Of a stretch of DNA of 64,000 nt, positions 17,637 to 26,694 are shown piece after piece. Positions within the stretch are counted from its first letter, which is position 1. The number at the start of each line of letters is the position of its first letter. Origin of the DNA: Acidimicrobiales bacterium (GTDB lineage Bacteria > Actinomycetota > Acidimicrobiia > Acidimicrobiales > Aldehydirespiratoraceae); contig JAJCXZ010000087.1 in assembly GCA_029263175.1 (NCBI GenBank), positions 1-64,000 of the forward strand. Direction: 5' to 3'. The notes below the pieces were generated by a model. The model worked only from the letters and a program-made list of their open reading frames with translations, was not told the origin of the DNA and ran no database searches. A program made the position numbers and the translations under genes.

Positions 17637-18464
17637 GTGAGCGAAGCAAAACTCGAATCCATGGGGCTCTATCGCAACATCGATCGCGTGGACGCCGATC
17701 TTGCTGCCCTCGGCGTGGGCCCTGATGATCCTGTTCGGGTTGATCAGCTGACCTCCTTCGACCAGTTCCACTACGAAGGCACCGCGGCCGTGGACGATGC
17801 AGCGCTGGCGCTCGGTCTTGGTCCCGCGAGTCGAGTGTTGGACATCGGCAGCGGATTGGGGGGTCCCGCCCGCTACCTCGCCGACCGGACCGGGTGCGCC
17901 GTGACTGCCCTCGAGTTGCAACCCGAGTTGCACGAAGCGGGACAACGCCTGACGAGTCGCGCCGGCCTTGTCGGTCAGGTTGTGCATCTCAACGGCGACA
18001 TTCTGAGCGGTCCGCCGGACGGCGCGGGCTTCGACGCCATCGTGTCGATGCTCTGCTTCCTCCACATCGCCGACCGAACCACCCTCTTCGCCTCGTGCGC
18101 GGCGGCCCTGAAGCCCGGTGGCCGGATCTTCATCGACGACTACATGCAGCTGGCCCCGCTGCAGCCTGACGCGGCGACGGCGCTGGCCGAGATCGTTCAT
18201 TGTCCGTATCTCCCCGACGCAGCGACCTACGCAGCGCATCTCACCAGCGCTGGTTTCGTCGACATCGAGGTCGTCGACAAGAGCGATGACTGGTCGGCCT
18301 TCGTCGGTGCTCGCTACGACGCGTTCCGAGATGGGCGTGACGGTCTGGTTCGCCGCTACGGGGAGCCGACCGTGGCCGAGCTCGACACGTTTTACGGCAC
18401 GGTCGCCGAGCTCTTCGACGGCGCCGGCCTGGGAGGAGCTCGAATCACCGCGCGTCTGTCCTGA
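17637..18464 (+). CDS. SAM-dependent class I methyltransferase
   Basis: This 275-residue methyltransferase has motif I VLDIGSGLGGPARYLA at about 60-75, an acidic ribose-binding residue in ALELQPEL and motif II near DAIVSMLCFLHI. The LHIADR and GGRIFIDDYM segments resemble sarcosine/dimethylglycine and tocopherol-type small-molecule methyltransferases, so a small substrate is more likely than RNA or protein. The start is GTG (MSEAKLESMG) after a 46-base gap. The gene ends 17 bases before the ABC operon, and whether they share a transcript is unclear. Confidence 0.85.
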   Translation: MSEAKLESMGLYRNIDRVDADLAALGVGPDDPVRVDQLTSFDQFHYEGTAAVDDAALALGLGPASRVLDIGSGLGGPARYLADRTGCAVTALELQPELHEAGQRLTSRAGLVGQVVHLNGDILSGPPDGAGFDAIVSMLCFLHIADRTTLFASCAAALKPGGRIFIDDYMQLAPLQPDAATALAEIVHCPYLPDAATYAAHLTSAGFVDIEVVDKSDDWSAFVGARYDAFRDGRDGLVRRYGEPTVAELDTFYGTVAELFDGAGLGGARITARLS

Positions 18465-18481
18465 GCGGCAACCTGTTTAGG

Positions 18482-19414
18482 ATGCGAGGCGTGGCGGTCA
18501 TTTCGACTACCGGACTCACCATGCAGTTCGGCTCTCAACGTGCGCTCGACTCACTCGATGTCGAGGTCCCTCATGGGGTGACGGGGCTGGTGGGTGCCAA
18601 TGGCGCCGGCAAGACCACCCTGATGTCGATCGCCCTCGGATTGAGATCCCCCACGTCCGGTTCGATCACTGTGCTCGGTCTCGACCCGCACCGCGACGCC
18701 GCCAAGCTGCGATCGCTCGTGGGCTACGGGCCCGAACGAAATCTGATGCCCGAAGACATGCCCGCGTCCGATTTCGTGAAGCACCTCGCCGAGGTTCGCG
18801 GCATGCCTCGCAGCGAGGCCAAGGGGCGGGCCAGCGACGCGCTTTGGCTGGTCGGGTTGGGCGAAGAACGATTCCGTGCGCTCGGCACCATGTCGACCGG
18901 GCAGCGGCAGCGCGTGAAGCTCGCTCAAGCGATCGCGGCCGACCCGAGTCTGGTGCTGCTCGACGAGCCAACCGATGGCCTCGACCCCGTTCAACGCGAC
19001 GAGATGCTCTCGCTCATCAAACAGATCAGCGCCGAGTACGACATCGACGTGATGCTCTCGTCGCACCTCCTCGAAGAGGTCGAGCGTGTTTGTGATCACA
19101 TCGTCGCCCTCGATGCCGGCACAGTGGTCGCCCAGGGTCCGCTCGACGAACTCGTGGGCGATACCGAAGTGGTCGTCGTTGAACTGGTTCAGATCGATGA
19201 CCTCCCTGACTCGGTCGCCGCAGTGGTGGTGCGGCTCGAGCATGCCGGTCTTGACGTCGACCGCCGTGGCGATGAGCTCCGCGTGACCGGGGTCGAGCGG
19301 GGCGCGACGCTCAACACAATCCGCGATTCGATCGCCGCCGAGCAGGCGCGGCTCCGTCGGGTTCAGATCGGTCGTCGCACGCTCGAGGATCTGTTCACGG
19401 CGGTCGAATCGTGA
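18482..19414 (+). CDS. ABC exporter ATP-binding protein (first of two)
   Basis: This 310-residue ATPase has Walker A GANGAGKTT, a signature region LGTMSTGQRQRVKLAQ and Walker B LVLLDEPTDGLDPVQRD, followed by an H-loop SSHLLEEVERV. The signature is STGQ rather than the commoner SGGQ, a frequent variant in the DrrA/NatA export class. The roughly 80-residue C-terminal extension is also typical of that class. A GTG at 18491 is an alternative start. It overlaps the next gene (GTGA) and opens a four-gene cluster of two ATPases and two permeases in the order ATPase, permease, ATPase, permease. Substrate unknown. Confidence 0.92.
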   Translation: MRGVAVISTTGLTMQFGSQRALDSLDVEVPHGVTGLVGANGAGKTTLMSIALGLRSPTSGSITVLGLDPHRDAAKLRSLVGYGPERNLMPEDMPASDFVKHLAEVRGMPRSEAKGRASDALWLVGLGEERFRALGTMSTGQRQRVKLAQAIAADPSLVLLDEPTDGLDPVQRDEMLSLIKQISAEYDIDVMLSSHLLEEVERVCDHIVALDAGTVVAQGPLDELVGDTEVVVVELVQIDDLPDSVAAVVVRLEHAGLDVDRRGDELRVTGVERGATLNTIRDSIAAEQARLRRVQIGRRTLEDLFTAVES

Positions 19415-20274
19415 CCTCCGCCGAGATCTTCGATCGTGGCTACCGGCGGTTCGAAGGCACGCGCGGTGGCCGTGGCAGCGCAATGCGCTCGGTGGTCTGG
19501 TACACGACAAAGAGCATCCTCGGCCTCGGTCGCAAAGCTCGGCACAAGGTGTTCCCGGTGATCGTTGCGGTGATCGCATTCCTGCCGGCGATCATCTTCT
19601 TGGGTATGGCGATCCTCATCGGTGACCTGCTCGAAGGCGAGCTCCGGCCGGAATACTGGGAGCTCTTCGGGTTCTCGTTCATGGCATTCCTGGTGTTCAC
19701 GACGATGGTGGCACCCGAGGCAATCGTGCGGGATCGCCGCGATGGCATGCTGCCGCTCTACCTGTCGACGCCGCTGACGAAGGTCACGTATCTCATCTCG
19801 AAAGGCACCGCAGTCATCGCCACGATGATGATCATCGTGCTTGGGCCATCTCTCTTGGCCCTGGTCGGGTTCACGGTGCAGGGCATGGGTCCCGATGGAT
19901 TCGGCACATGGATCGAGACGTTGGCGAAGCTGGTTCTGGCTGCGTTCACCATCGTCGTGGTGCTCGGCGCGGTCGCCCTGGGTGCCGCAAGCCTCACGGA
20001 CCGACGAGCATTCGCAAGCGTGGCCGTGGTCATGGTTCTGCTGGGGCTGTCCTTCTTCGTCGAGGTGATGGTCAACGGTGTCGATGCCCCTGAGACGCTT
20101 CGGTTGATCGACCCGCTGAACCTCCCGTTCGAAGTCGCGCCCCGACTCTTTGACGCGAAGAGCGAGCCGTTTGTGGAGGTTTCGACGTCGCTTGTACTGC
20201 TCGGAAACCTCGGCTGGGTCGTCGCCGGCGTCGGCACGTTGGCTGCGAGCTATCGCCGGCTCGGAGCAGTGTGA
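19411..20274 (+). CDS. ABC exporter permease, ABC-2-like (first of two)
   Basis: This 287-residue membrane protein has six hydrophobic segments and a cytoplasmic stretch near VRDRRDGMLPLYLSTPLTKV, the sequence style of ABC-2/NatB-type permeases, where a loop docks to the ATPase. It starts at GTG 19411, overlapping the preceding ATPase stop by 4 bases, and its own stop overlaps the second ATPase start (TGATG). It is most simply the membrane partner of the first ATPase, although mixed pairing within the cluster is possible. Confidence 0.88.
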   Translation: MTSAEIFDRGYRRFEGTRGGRGSAMRSVVWYTTKSILGLGRKARHKVFPVIVAVIAFLPAIIFLGMAILIGDLLEGELRPEYWELFGFSFMAFLVFTTMVAPEAIVRDRRDGMLPLYLSTPLTKVTYLISKGTAVIATMMIIVLGPSLLALVGFTVQGMGPDGFGTWIETLAKLVLAAFTIVVVLGAVALGAASLTDRRAFASVAVVMVLLGLSFFVEVMVNGVDAPETLRLIDPLNLPFEVAPRLFDAKSEPFVEVSTSLVLLGNLGWVVAGVGTLAASYRRLGAV

Positions 20275-21275
20275 TGACCGACGTCTCGTCCCCGCCCCCA
20301 CCACCGACGGGCGCTCCGGTCGACCTCGGTCATCTGACGCAGGCCTATTCCGCCTCGGGGCCGCCCATGGTCGAGGCGTTCGGCGTCACCAAGGCCTTCG
20401 GCGATGTGATCGCGGTGTCGGATGTCAGCTTCCGGATCGGAAGCGGAATCACCGCCATTCTCGGCCCCAACGGCGCGGGGAAGTCGACGCTGTTTCGCAT
20501 TCTCTGTGGCCTGACGCCACCGTCCAAGGGGCGGGTGGAGGTCCTGGGCCGCGATGCTCGGCGTGACCGCGACGTCCGCGGTCGCATTGGACTGGCGCCA
20601 CAGCAGGATGCGATGTTCGACCGCCTGTCTGCCTTTGAGTTCGTGGAGTACGCGGCCTTGACGAACGGCGTGGACTCGGCCGAGACGCGTGCCCGCGCCG
20701 CTCTCGACTATGTCGAGATCTCCGCCGATGACCCGAAGCGGGTCGGTGCCTTCTCCAAGGGCATGCGCCAGCGAGTCAAGCTCGCCGCGGCCTTGGTTCA
20801 CGATCCCGAGATTCTCGTGCTCGACGAGCCGCTCACCGGGCTGGATCCGGTGCAGCGGTCTCGAATGATCGAGCTCTTCAACGACCTCGCCGGCCAGGAC
20901 AAGTGTCTGCTGGTCTCGAGTCACGTACTCGACGAGGTTGCCCGTCTTGGCTCCAACGTTCTCGTCATCGCTCAGGGCCGTCTCGCCGCCGCCGGCGACT
21001 ATCACGCGCTGCGCGACATGATGGATGACCGCCCGCATCGGATCCGGATCGAGACCGATCAGCCCCGTCGTCTCGCGGCCGCAATCATCGAGCGCGATCT
21101 GGCCAAGGGCGTCTCGGTCGAAAACGAGGAGATCACCCTGGACACCACTGATGTCGACCGGTTCGGCCGGGCGATCGCACCGCTGGCCGTTGAGCTCACC
21201 GCCCACCTCGGCTCTGTCGCCCCACTCGACGATGACCTCGAGTCGGTCTTCCGCTACCTGGTGGAGGGACGATGA
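20274..21275 (+). CDS. ABC exporter ATP-binding protein (second of two)
   Basis: This 333-residue ATPase starts with a Pro-rich segment of about 25 residues, then the nucleotide-binding domain: Walker A GPNGAGKST, signature GAFSKGMRQRVKLAAALV, Walker B EILVLDEPLTGLDPVQRS and H-loop SSHVLDEVAR. The signature SKGM is that of the NatA/CcmA/DrrA export class. A C-terminal domain of about 100 residues follows. The ATG at 20274 shares one base with the previous stop; a GTG three bases earlier is also in frame. The stop overlaps the second permease (ATGA). This protein and the ATPase at 18482 differ clearly, so the cluster may make a heterodimeric exporter or two exporters. Confidence 0.92.
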   Translation: MTDVSSPPPPPTGAPVDLGHLTQAYSASGPPMVEAFGVTKAFGDVIAVSDVSFRIGSGITAILGPNGAGKSTLFRILCGLTPPSKGRVEVLGRDARRDRDVRGRIGLAPQQDAMFDRLSAFEFVEYAALTNGVDSAETRARAALDYVEISADDPKRVGAFSKGMRQRVKLAAALVHDPEILVLDEPLTGLDPVQRSRMIELFNDLAGQDKCLLVSSHVLDEVARLGSNVLVIAQGRLAAAGDYHALRDMMDDRPHRIRIETDQPRRLAAAIIERDLAKGVSVENEEITLDTTDVDRFGRAIAPLAVELTAHLGSVAPLDDDLESVFRYLVEGR

Positions 21276-22012
21276 GCGCAAGCGTCAGCCCCCTGCGAGC
21301 CATCGGCCTTGTGCATGGGTTGCTCATCAGGCAGCTTCTGACCAGGGGTCGCATTCTTGCCCTGCTCGCGTTGAGTGTGCTCCTCGGAGTCGTCTCCCTG
21401 TCGGTCCGGCTCTCCGACACCCTTGAGAATCCGCTCCGTTCGAGCGTCGAGATCTTCGACGTGGTCGGGTTCACGTTGGTCGTGCCGATCGTGGCTCTCG
21501 TCTTTGCCGGCGCCGCGCTCGGCGACAGCCGCGAGGACGGCACGCTCGTCTACCTCTGGCTTCGTCCCATGGACCGGTGGCCTGTTGTGGTGGGCGCCTG
21601 GCTTGCCGCAGTGTCGGTGAGCCTTCCGCTCACAGTGGTGCCGCTGGGAATCAGCGCCATGATCGCCGGCGTGGGGGAAGGGCTCCTGATGGCCACGGTG
21701 CTTGCCGCGTTGGTGGGGGTCCTCGTCTACTCAGCGGTGTTCGTCCTGCTCGGGCTCCTGCTCAAGAACTCGATCATCTGGGGGATCGGCTACATCCTGA
21801 TCTGGGAAGGCTTGATCGCTCAGTTCGGGTCGGCGCTCGGCAAGGCAGCCCTACGGGGCTACACCCGTTCAATCCTCGCCAACAGGATGGACATCGATCT
21901 GGATGGATTCAGTGAAGTTTCGACCGCGAGCGCCGTGGCGATTCCGATCGTCGTGACCATCGTGGCGCTCTTTCTGGCCGCAGCTCGGCTGCGCACCATG
22001 GAGATCGACTGA
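21272..22012 (+). CDS. ABC exporter permease (second of two)
   Basis: This 246-residue membrane protein has about six hydrophobic helices and the segment GDSREDGTLVYLWLRPMDRW after the second helix, equivalent to the ATPase-contact loop of the first permease (RDRRDGMLPLYL). The two permeases are therefore distant paralogues. It overlaps the second ATPase by 4 bases and ends the four-gene operon. The 141 bases between it and the convergent enoyl-CoA hydratase gene hold only a weak hairpin (ATGGTC/GACCAT at 22025-22041) and no gene that I can see. Confidence 0.87.
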   Translation: MSASVSPLRAIGLVHGLLIRQLLTRGRILALLALSVLLGVVSLSVRLSDTLENPLRSSVEIFDVVGFTLVVPIVALVFAGAALGDSREDGTLVYLWLRPMDRWPVVVGAWLAAVSVSLPLTVVPLGISAMIAGVGEGLLMATVLAALVGVLVYSAVFVLLGLLLKNSIIWGIGYILIWEGLIAQFGSALGKAALRGYTRSILANRMDIDLDGFSEVSTASAVAIPIVVTIVALFLAAARLRTMEID

Positions 22013-22153
22013 GCGGCCAGATCGATGGTCTCGTGGACCATGTGGTTGCGCCGGGCTATTCGGACCACACGGACCCATTCGCGACTCTCCGACGTACCGG
22101 GACCCCAGGCCCCGGTGCTGGGTCGAGCGGCCTCGCGGCGGGTGGCTCGGGAA

Positions 22154-22936
22154 CTACCGCCCGGTGAACGTTGCCTTGCCCGGGCCGTTCTCCAGGAAGC
22201 TCTGCACACCAGCGGTGCAGTCGTCGGTCTCGAACGCTTCGCCGAACTTGCGGGCCTCGACCTCGATCGCCTCGTCGAGGGGAAGGTGAAGGCCCTCCAT
22301 GATCGCTTCCTTGGCTTGGCGCAGAGCGGCCGGCCCGGCGGCGTACTCGGCCGCTTTGGCGAGGGCCTCGTCATACAACGCGTCGGGATCGTGGAGCGAT
22401 GACACGATGCGGTTGGCCAGCGCGGTCGGCGCATCGACATGCATGCCCGTGTAGACCATTTCCTTCGCCATGGTGACACCGGCCACGCGAGCGAGGCGCT
22501 GGGTGCCACCGCCACCGGGGATCAAACCGAGCTGAATCTCGGGCACTCCGAACGTCGCGTCCTCAGCAGCCATCCGGAAGTCGGTCGACAACGCGACCTC
22601 GAGGCCGCCACCGAGTGCGTAGCCGTTGACGGCCGAGATCGTGATCTGGGGGAGCTGTTCGATCGCCAAGAGCGAGCCGTTGAATCGCCGTGAGAAGGCG
22701 TGAGCGGCGGCGCCATCAAAGCTCGGGAACTCGGAAATGTCGGCACCGGCGGCGAACACCCGGCGTCCCCCTGTGATCACCACTGCCCGAACCGACGGAT
22801 CGTTTCTCAGTTCGTCGCAGATGTCGGCGAGATCAGCGACCATGTCGGCGCTGATGGCGTTCACCTTCGGGCGATCGAGGCGAATCGTCGCCATACGATT
22901 GGCAGTGTCTCGTTCAAGGTGGACGTGTTCTCCCAT
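22154..22936 (-). CDS. Enoyl-CoA hydratase/isomerase family protein
   Basis: This 260-residue crotonase-fold enzyme would hydrate trans-2-enoyl-CoA in beta-oxidation or a related acyl-CoA route. The oxyanion-hole residues are seen in FAAGADISEF and in NGYALGGGLEVAL, where the first catalytic Glu sits; the second lies in VPEIQLGLIPGGGGTQRL. All key residues of a true hydratase are present. Length and ATG start (MGEHVHLERD) are normal. It is divergent from the GGDEF-EAL gene at 22999, with 62 bases between them for both promoters. Confidence 0.93.
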   Translation of the reverse strand: MGEHVHLERDTANRMATIRLDRPKVNAISADMVADLADICDELRNDPSVRAVVITGGRRVFAAGADISEFPSFDGAAAHAFSRRFNGSLLAIEQLPQITISAVNGYALGGGLEVALSTDFRMAAEDATFGVPEIQLGLIPGGGGTQRLARVAGVTMAKEMVYTGMHVDAPTALANRIVSSLHDPDALYDEALAKAAEYAAGPAALRQAKEAIMEGLHLPLDEAIEVEARKFGEAFETDDCTAGVQSFLENGPGKATFTGR

Positions 22937-22998
22937 GTGGTGGAATCTAGCCGAGTAGCAGTCCTCACCTTCGAACCGGCGAGGCCGATGGAATCACA

Positions 22999-25900
22999 AT
23001 GATCGAGAACGGCGGACAGTGGGAACAGCAGCGGGTGCTGTGGGATGTCGGTGCCAGTTTCGTTGGCGCCGGCCCTGCTGATCTCGCGTCTGTTGTGACT
23101 GACGGTGTCGAAAAGATCGCCCGCGTGGCCGGCGCCACATCCGGCGGTATCTGGCAATCCAACATGGCCACCGGCACCTCCGATCTGATCTACCGCTGGG
23201 TGCGTGAGGAGGGCCTCGATCTGGGCGCCGGCGCTCAGAATAGGCTCAGCGAGGACCTCGTCGATCGCTTGATCGACGGTGGTGGTGTGGTTCTGCTTCC
23301 CCTCGAGGAGCTTCTCGGCAGAGAGGCCGCCGAGGAGCGTGGCTGGGCGGGAGGTACGGCCGCAGTTCTGGTCATCGAGTTCGATCAGGCTTCGGCCACG
23401 ACGCTGGTGATCGGCGGGCTCGACGTCGAATGGGGTGACAACGAGATCGTGCTATTCCGCGGATTCGGCACCCTTCTTCGCCAGTTCTTCGCCCGCGTTC
23501 GAATCCAAGAAGAGCTCAACTACCGGATCCGCCTCGATGATCTGGTGGTCTCCTCGGTTGCTCGACTTGTCGAGGTAACTGTCGAATCTTGGGATCAGAC
23601 GCTCGACCGAATCCTCCATGACATCCAATTGGTGCTTGACGCCGCGACGATCGCCTACGCGCTTGCCACCGACCAGTCCATCACGATCGAACGAGTACAG
23701 GGCCGAGCGTTCCCGGCGTCTGTGGCCGAGATCGAGATCGGTCCGGAACAGAGTGTCTCCGAGCTCCTTGGCCTGCAGGCCGGGCGACCCGAACCCCGTG
23801 TGCTGTCGCAGCGCGAGATCGTCGTGGCGCTGCACGGGGTCGAAGTCGCCGATGCGCTTGGTGTTGGCGAAGACCACGGGTCCGTCGGTGTCTTTCCGGC
23901 TGCGCTCCGCTCGACCACGCAGGCCGTCGTTGCGGTCTTTCGGGACCACGAAGGCTGGCTTCCTGACGAGGTCGACGCCGTCAACACGATTGCGTCGAGC
24001 GTCGCCCAGACTCGTGCTCGCCTGGACGCCGAGTCGTCTTCTCGCTTCTGGCTAGAGACGGATGAGATGGTGGCGCGTCTCGTCGCTGACTTCCTTCGAG
24101 TCGAGGCTGCCGAGGTCGATGCTGTCGTCGAAGACTCGTTGGCAATGGTCGGCCGTCATCTCGGTGCGTCAGCCGTGCATCTTGCCGAGCTCGAACCAGG
24201 GTATGGCACCCGTCTCACCGCCGAATGGGCGCCGACCTGTGGACCGATTCTCGAGGTCGGCGCGCTGATGCCTCCGTCCGATCAGGGCGTCCCGCACACC
24301 GTGGATCGGAACGGATCCGCGACTGCTCGAGTCGTGCGTCGCGGCGGACATCTTTCGCCATCTTCAGAAGCGATGCTCGCCGCGTCACCTACCGGCATCT
24401 GGACTGTCGTCGCCTGCCCGATCTCGGTCGCCGGCACCGACGTGGGTATCGCCTCGTTCAGCTGGTTTGACGATGAGAGTGACCATCTCGAGCCGTACAG
24501 CCGAATGGTCGCCGCGTTCAGTGATCTCCTCGGGCAGCTCAAGACCCGAGTCCAACTGGAGCGGTGGACGCAGCGGCAGGTGGCAGCGCAGGGGCTGCTG
24601 CGGCGTGTCGCCGTGCAACTCGCCGAGGTCGGCGAACGTGAATTCTCGGTCTCTCTCGCATCGGTCCTCGGTGAGGTCGCGGACTTCTTGGAGCTGGACG
24701 GAATCGCCAACTGGCGGATCGACAACACCGAGGCGAAGTACCGGTTGCGTATGCACCCTGACGGAACGTTGGTCGGTCCCGGCGAAGATGCGCCGGAGTT
24801 CGTCTTCGGGTCGGACGACCTCTTCGATCGCGCTCGCAAGGAACGCACAGCCATGCGTGTGGAAGAGTACGACGGTCGAAGTCGAACAATCACGATGATC
24901 CAGGCACGCGGCTCGGAAGACTCACCTCGGGCGATGTTGGTCGCTCACAAGACCTCCACTACTGGTGAGGACTCAGAAGCCCAGTTCGTACTCGGCGCCC
25001 TCAGCCAGGTCATCGAACAGATCGAGGACCGGCTGGTGGCCGAACGCTACAGCCTGAGCGCGTTCGGGCAGGCTCCGACCGGGATTGCGCTGCGCGACGA
25101 GCAGCTTCGTCTCGTCACATGCAACGAAGCCTTCGTGCAGTTCCTTCACGCTGAATCGATGGAGGACCTCGTGGGCACGATGCCCGAAGACATCTTCGAC
25201 ATCGATCTCGAAAAGATCGACTGGGACGTCCAAGACGAGGTCCTGCACGCCGAGGTCCCGTTCCAAGCGCGAGATGGTCGACGAGTGTGGGGCCGTATCC
25301 GTGCGTCGAAGATCGAAGGCTTCATCACTGGCGAGCCGTTGTTCCTCATCCACACCGAGGACATCACCACGAGCCGTCGGGCGGAGCAGCTGCTCCGCTT
25401 CCAAGCCACCCACGATGAACTGACTGCGCTGGCGAACCGCCGAAGCCTTCTCGAGTCGATCGATCAGGCCTCTTCCCGCGGCGAGGACGTGGCCGTGCTC
25501 TTGCTCGACCTCGATCGTTTCAAGCTGATCAACGACTCGCTCGGCCACGACCGCGGCGATGAACTTCTTGTAGTGATTGCGGATCGACTTCGGCTCACGG
25601 TACGCCCGGGCGACCTGGTCGCCCGCCTTGGTGGCGACGAGTTCGCCGTGATGCTTCCCCAACCGGTCGACGAGTTCTTGGCTCGTCGGGTTGCCGACCG
25701 TTTGTTGTCGATGATCGGCGAGCCCGTCTACCTCGGTCACCAACAGGTCTTCCCCTCGGCAAGCATCGGCATAGCGTTCGCCGAAGCCAATACCGATACC
25801 CGCGACCTGATTCGTCGCGCTGATACCGCCATGTATCGGGCCAAGGCGGACGGTCGAGGCCGTCACGCAGTGTTCGACGAGCACCTCCGCGAGGAGGTCA

Positions 25901-26694
25901 CCGCGCGTATGGCCACCGAGTCCGGCCTACGTCGAGCGCTGCGCAATCAAGAGCTTTGTGTCCACTTCCAACCGGAAGTGTCGCTCCACGACGAGTCGAT
26001 TCTCGGCGCCGAGGCGCTGGTGCGCTGGGAGCATCCAGATGAAGGACTGCTGGCCGCAGCTCTCTTCGTTCCCGTGGCCGAGGAGACCGGCCTCATCGTC
26101 GACATCGGTACCCACGTTCTCCTCAACGCCTGCCACGAGGCTGCGACATGGCCGGGAGGCGACTCAGGGCCGATGCTGCGGGTCAACTTCGCCGCCGCCC
26201 AGCTCCAACGCGACGAAACGGTTGGGCTCGTTCGCCTCGCCCTCGAACAAACGGGTCTTCCGGCACACCGCCTGTGCGTGGAGATCACGGAGTCAGCGGT
26301 GATGACCGACATCACCCGCAGTGAAGACATCCTGCATCGTCTGAAAGAAGTTGGCGTGAAGATCGCCGTCGACGACTTCGGCACCGGATTCTCCTCGCTC
26401 GCCTACCTCAAACGTTTCCCGGTCGATGCGCTGAAGATCGACCGCGCTTTTGTGATGGATCTGGCCGAGAGCGTCGACGATCAGGCGTTTGTTCGCTCGA
26501 TCATCTCCCTGGCCGAGGCCTTGGGGTTGGACGTGGTGGCCGAAGGCGTCGAGACCCGAGAGCAGGCTGATGTGCTGCTCCGGCTGGGCTGTCACCGCGC
26601 CCAGGGATACTTCTTCGGCCGACCGGCACCGGCCGCGGATCTTCACACCCGGTTGAATGAGACCGGTCTCAAAACGAGAAGTGTCCGGCCCTGA
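22999..26694 (+). CDS. Multi-GAF/PAS GGDEF-EAL protein (c-di-GMP turnover)
   Basis: This 1231-residue protein has about 680 residues of apparently repeated GAF-like sensor domains, a PAS domain near 685-800, then GGDEF and EAL domains. The diguanylate cyclase site GGDEF is at 878-882 with an RxxD inhibitory site (RPGD) nine residues earlier. The phosphodiesterase site starts with EAL at 1005-1007 and keeps the downstream Glu of EITES, the DDFGTGFSSL loop with the following KIDRAF Lys, and AEGVE. Both activities could be intact. I see no membrane helix, so it should be cytosolic. The 3' end overlaps the convergent thiolase-like gene by 26 bases. Confidence 0.93.
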   Translation: MIENGGQWEQQRVLWDVGASFVGAGPADLASVVTDGVEKIARVAGATSGGIWQSNMATGTSDLIYRWVREEGLDLGAGAQNRLSEDLVDRLIDGGGVVLLPLEELLGREAAEERGWAGGTAAVLVIEFDQASATTLVIGGLDVEWGDNEIVLFRGFGTLLRQFFARVRIQEELNYRIRLDDLVVSSVARLVEVTVESWDQTLDRILHDIQLVLDAATIAYALATDQSITIERVQGRAFPASVAEIEIGPEQSVSELLGLQAGRPEPRVLSQREIVVALHGVEVADALGVGEDHGSVGVFPAALRSTTQAVVAVFRDHEGWLPDEVDAVNTIASSVAQTRARLDAESSSRFWLETDEMVARLVADFLRVEAAEVDAVVEDSLAMVGRHLGASAVHLAELEPGYGTRLTAEWAPTCGPILEVGALMPPSDQGVPHTVDRNGSATARVVRRGGHLSPSSEAMLAASPTGIWTVVACPISVAGTDVGIASFSWFDDESDHLEPYSRMVAAFSDLLGQLKTRVQLERWTQRQVAAQGLLRRVAVQLAEVGEREFSVSLASVLGEVADFLELDGIANWRIDNTEAKYRLRMHPDGTLVGPGEDAPEFVFGSDDLFDRARKERTAMRVEEYDGRSRTITMIQARGSEDSPRAMLVAHKTSTTGEDSEAQFVLGALSQVIEQIEDRLVAERYSLSAFGQAPTGIALRDEQLRLVTCNEAFVQFLHAESMEDLVGTMPEDIFDIDLEKIDWDVQDEVLHAEVPFQARDGRRVWGRIRASKIEGFITGEPLFLIHTEDITTSRRAEQLLRFQATHDELTALANRRSLLESIDQASSRGEDVAVLLLDLDRFKLINDSLGHDRGDELLVVIADRLRLTVRPGDLVARLGGDEFAVMLPQPVDEFLARRVADRLLSMIGEPVYLGHQQVFPSASIGIAFAEANTDTRDLIRRADTAMYRAKADGRGRHAVFDEHLREEVTARMATESGLRRALRNQELCVHFQPEVSLHDESILGAEALVRWEHPDEGLLAAALFVPVAEETGLIVDIGTHVLLNACHEAATWPGGDSGPMLRVNFAAAQLQRDETVGLVRLALEQTGLPAHRLCVEITESAVMTDITRSEDILHRLKEVGVKIAVDDFGTGFSSLAYLKRFPVDALKIDRAFVMDLAESVDDQAFVRSIISLAEALGLDVVAEGVETREQADVLLRLGCHRAQGYFFGRPAPAADLHTRLNETGLKTRSVRP

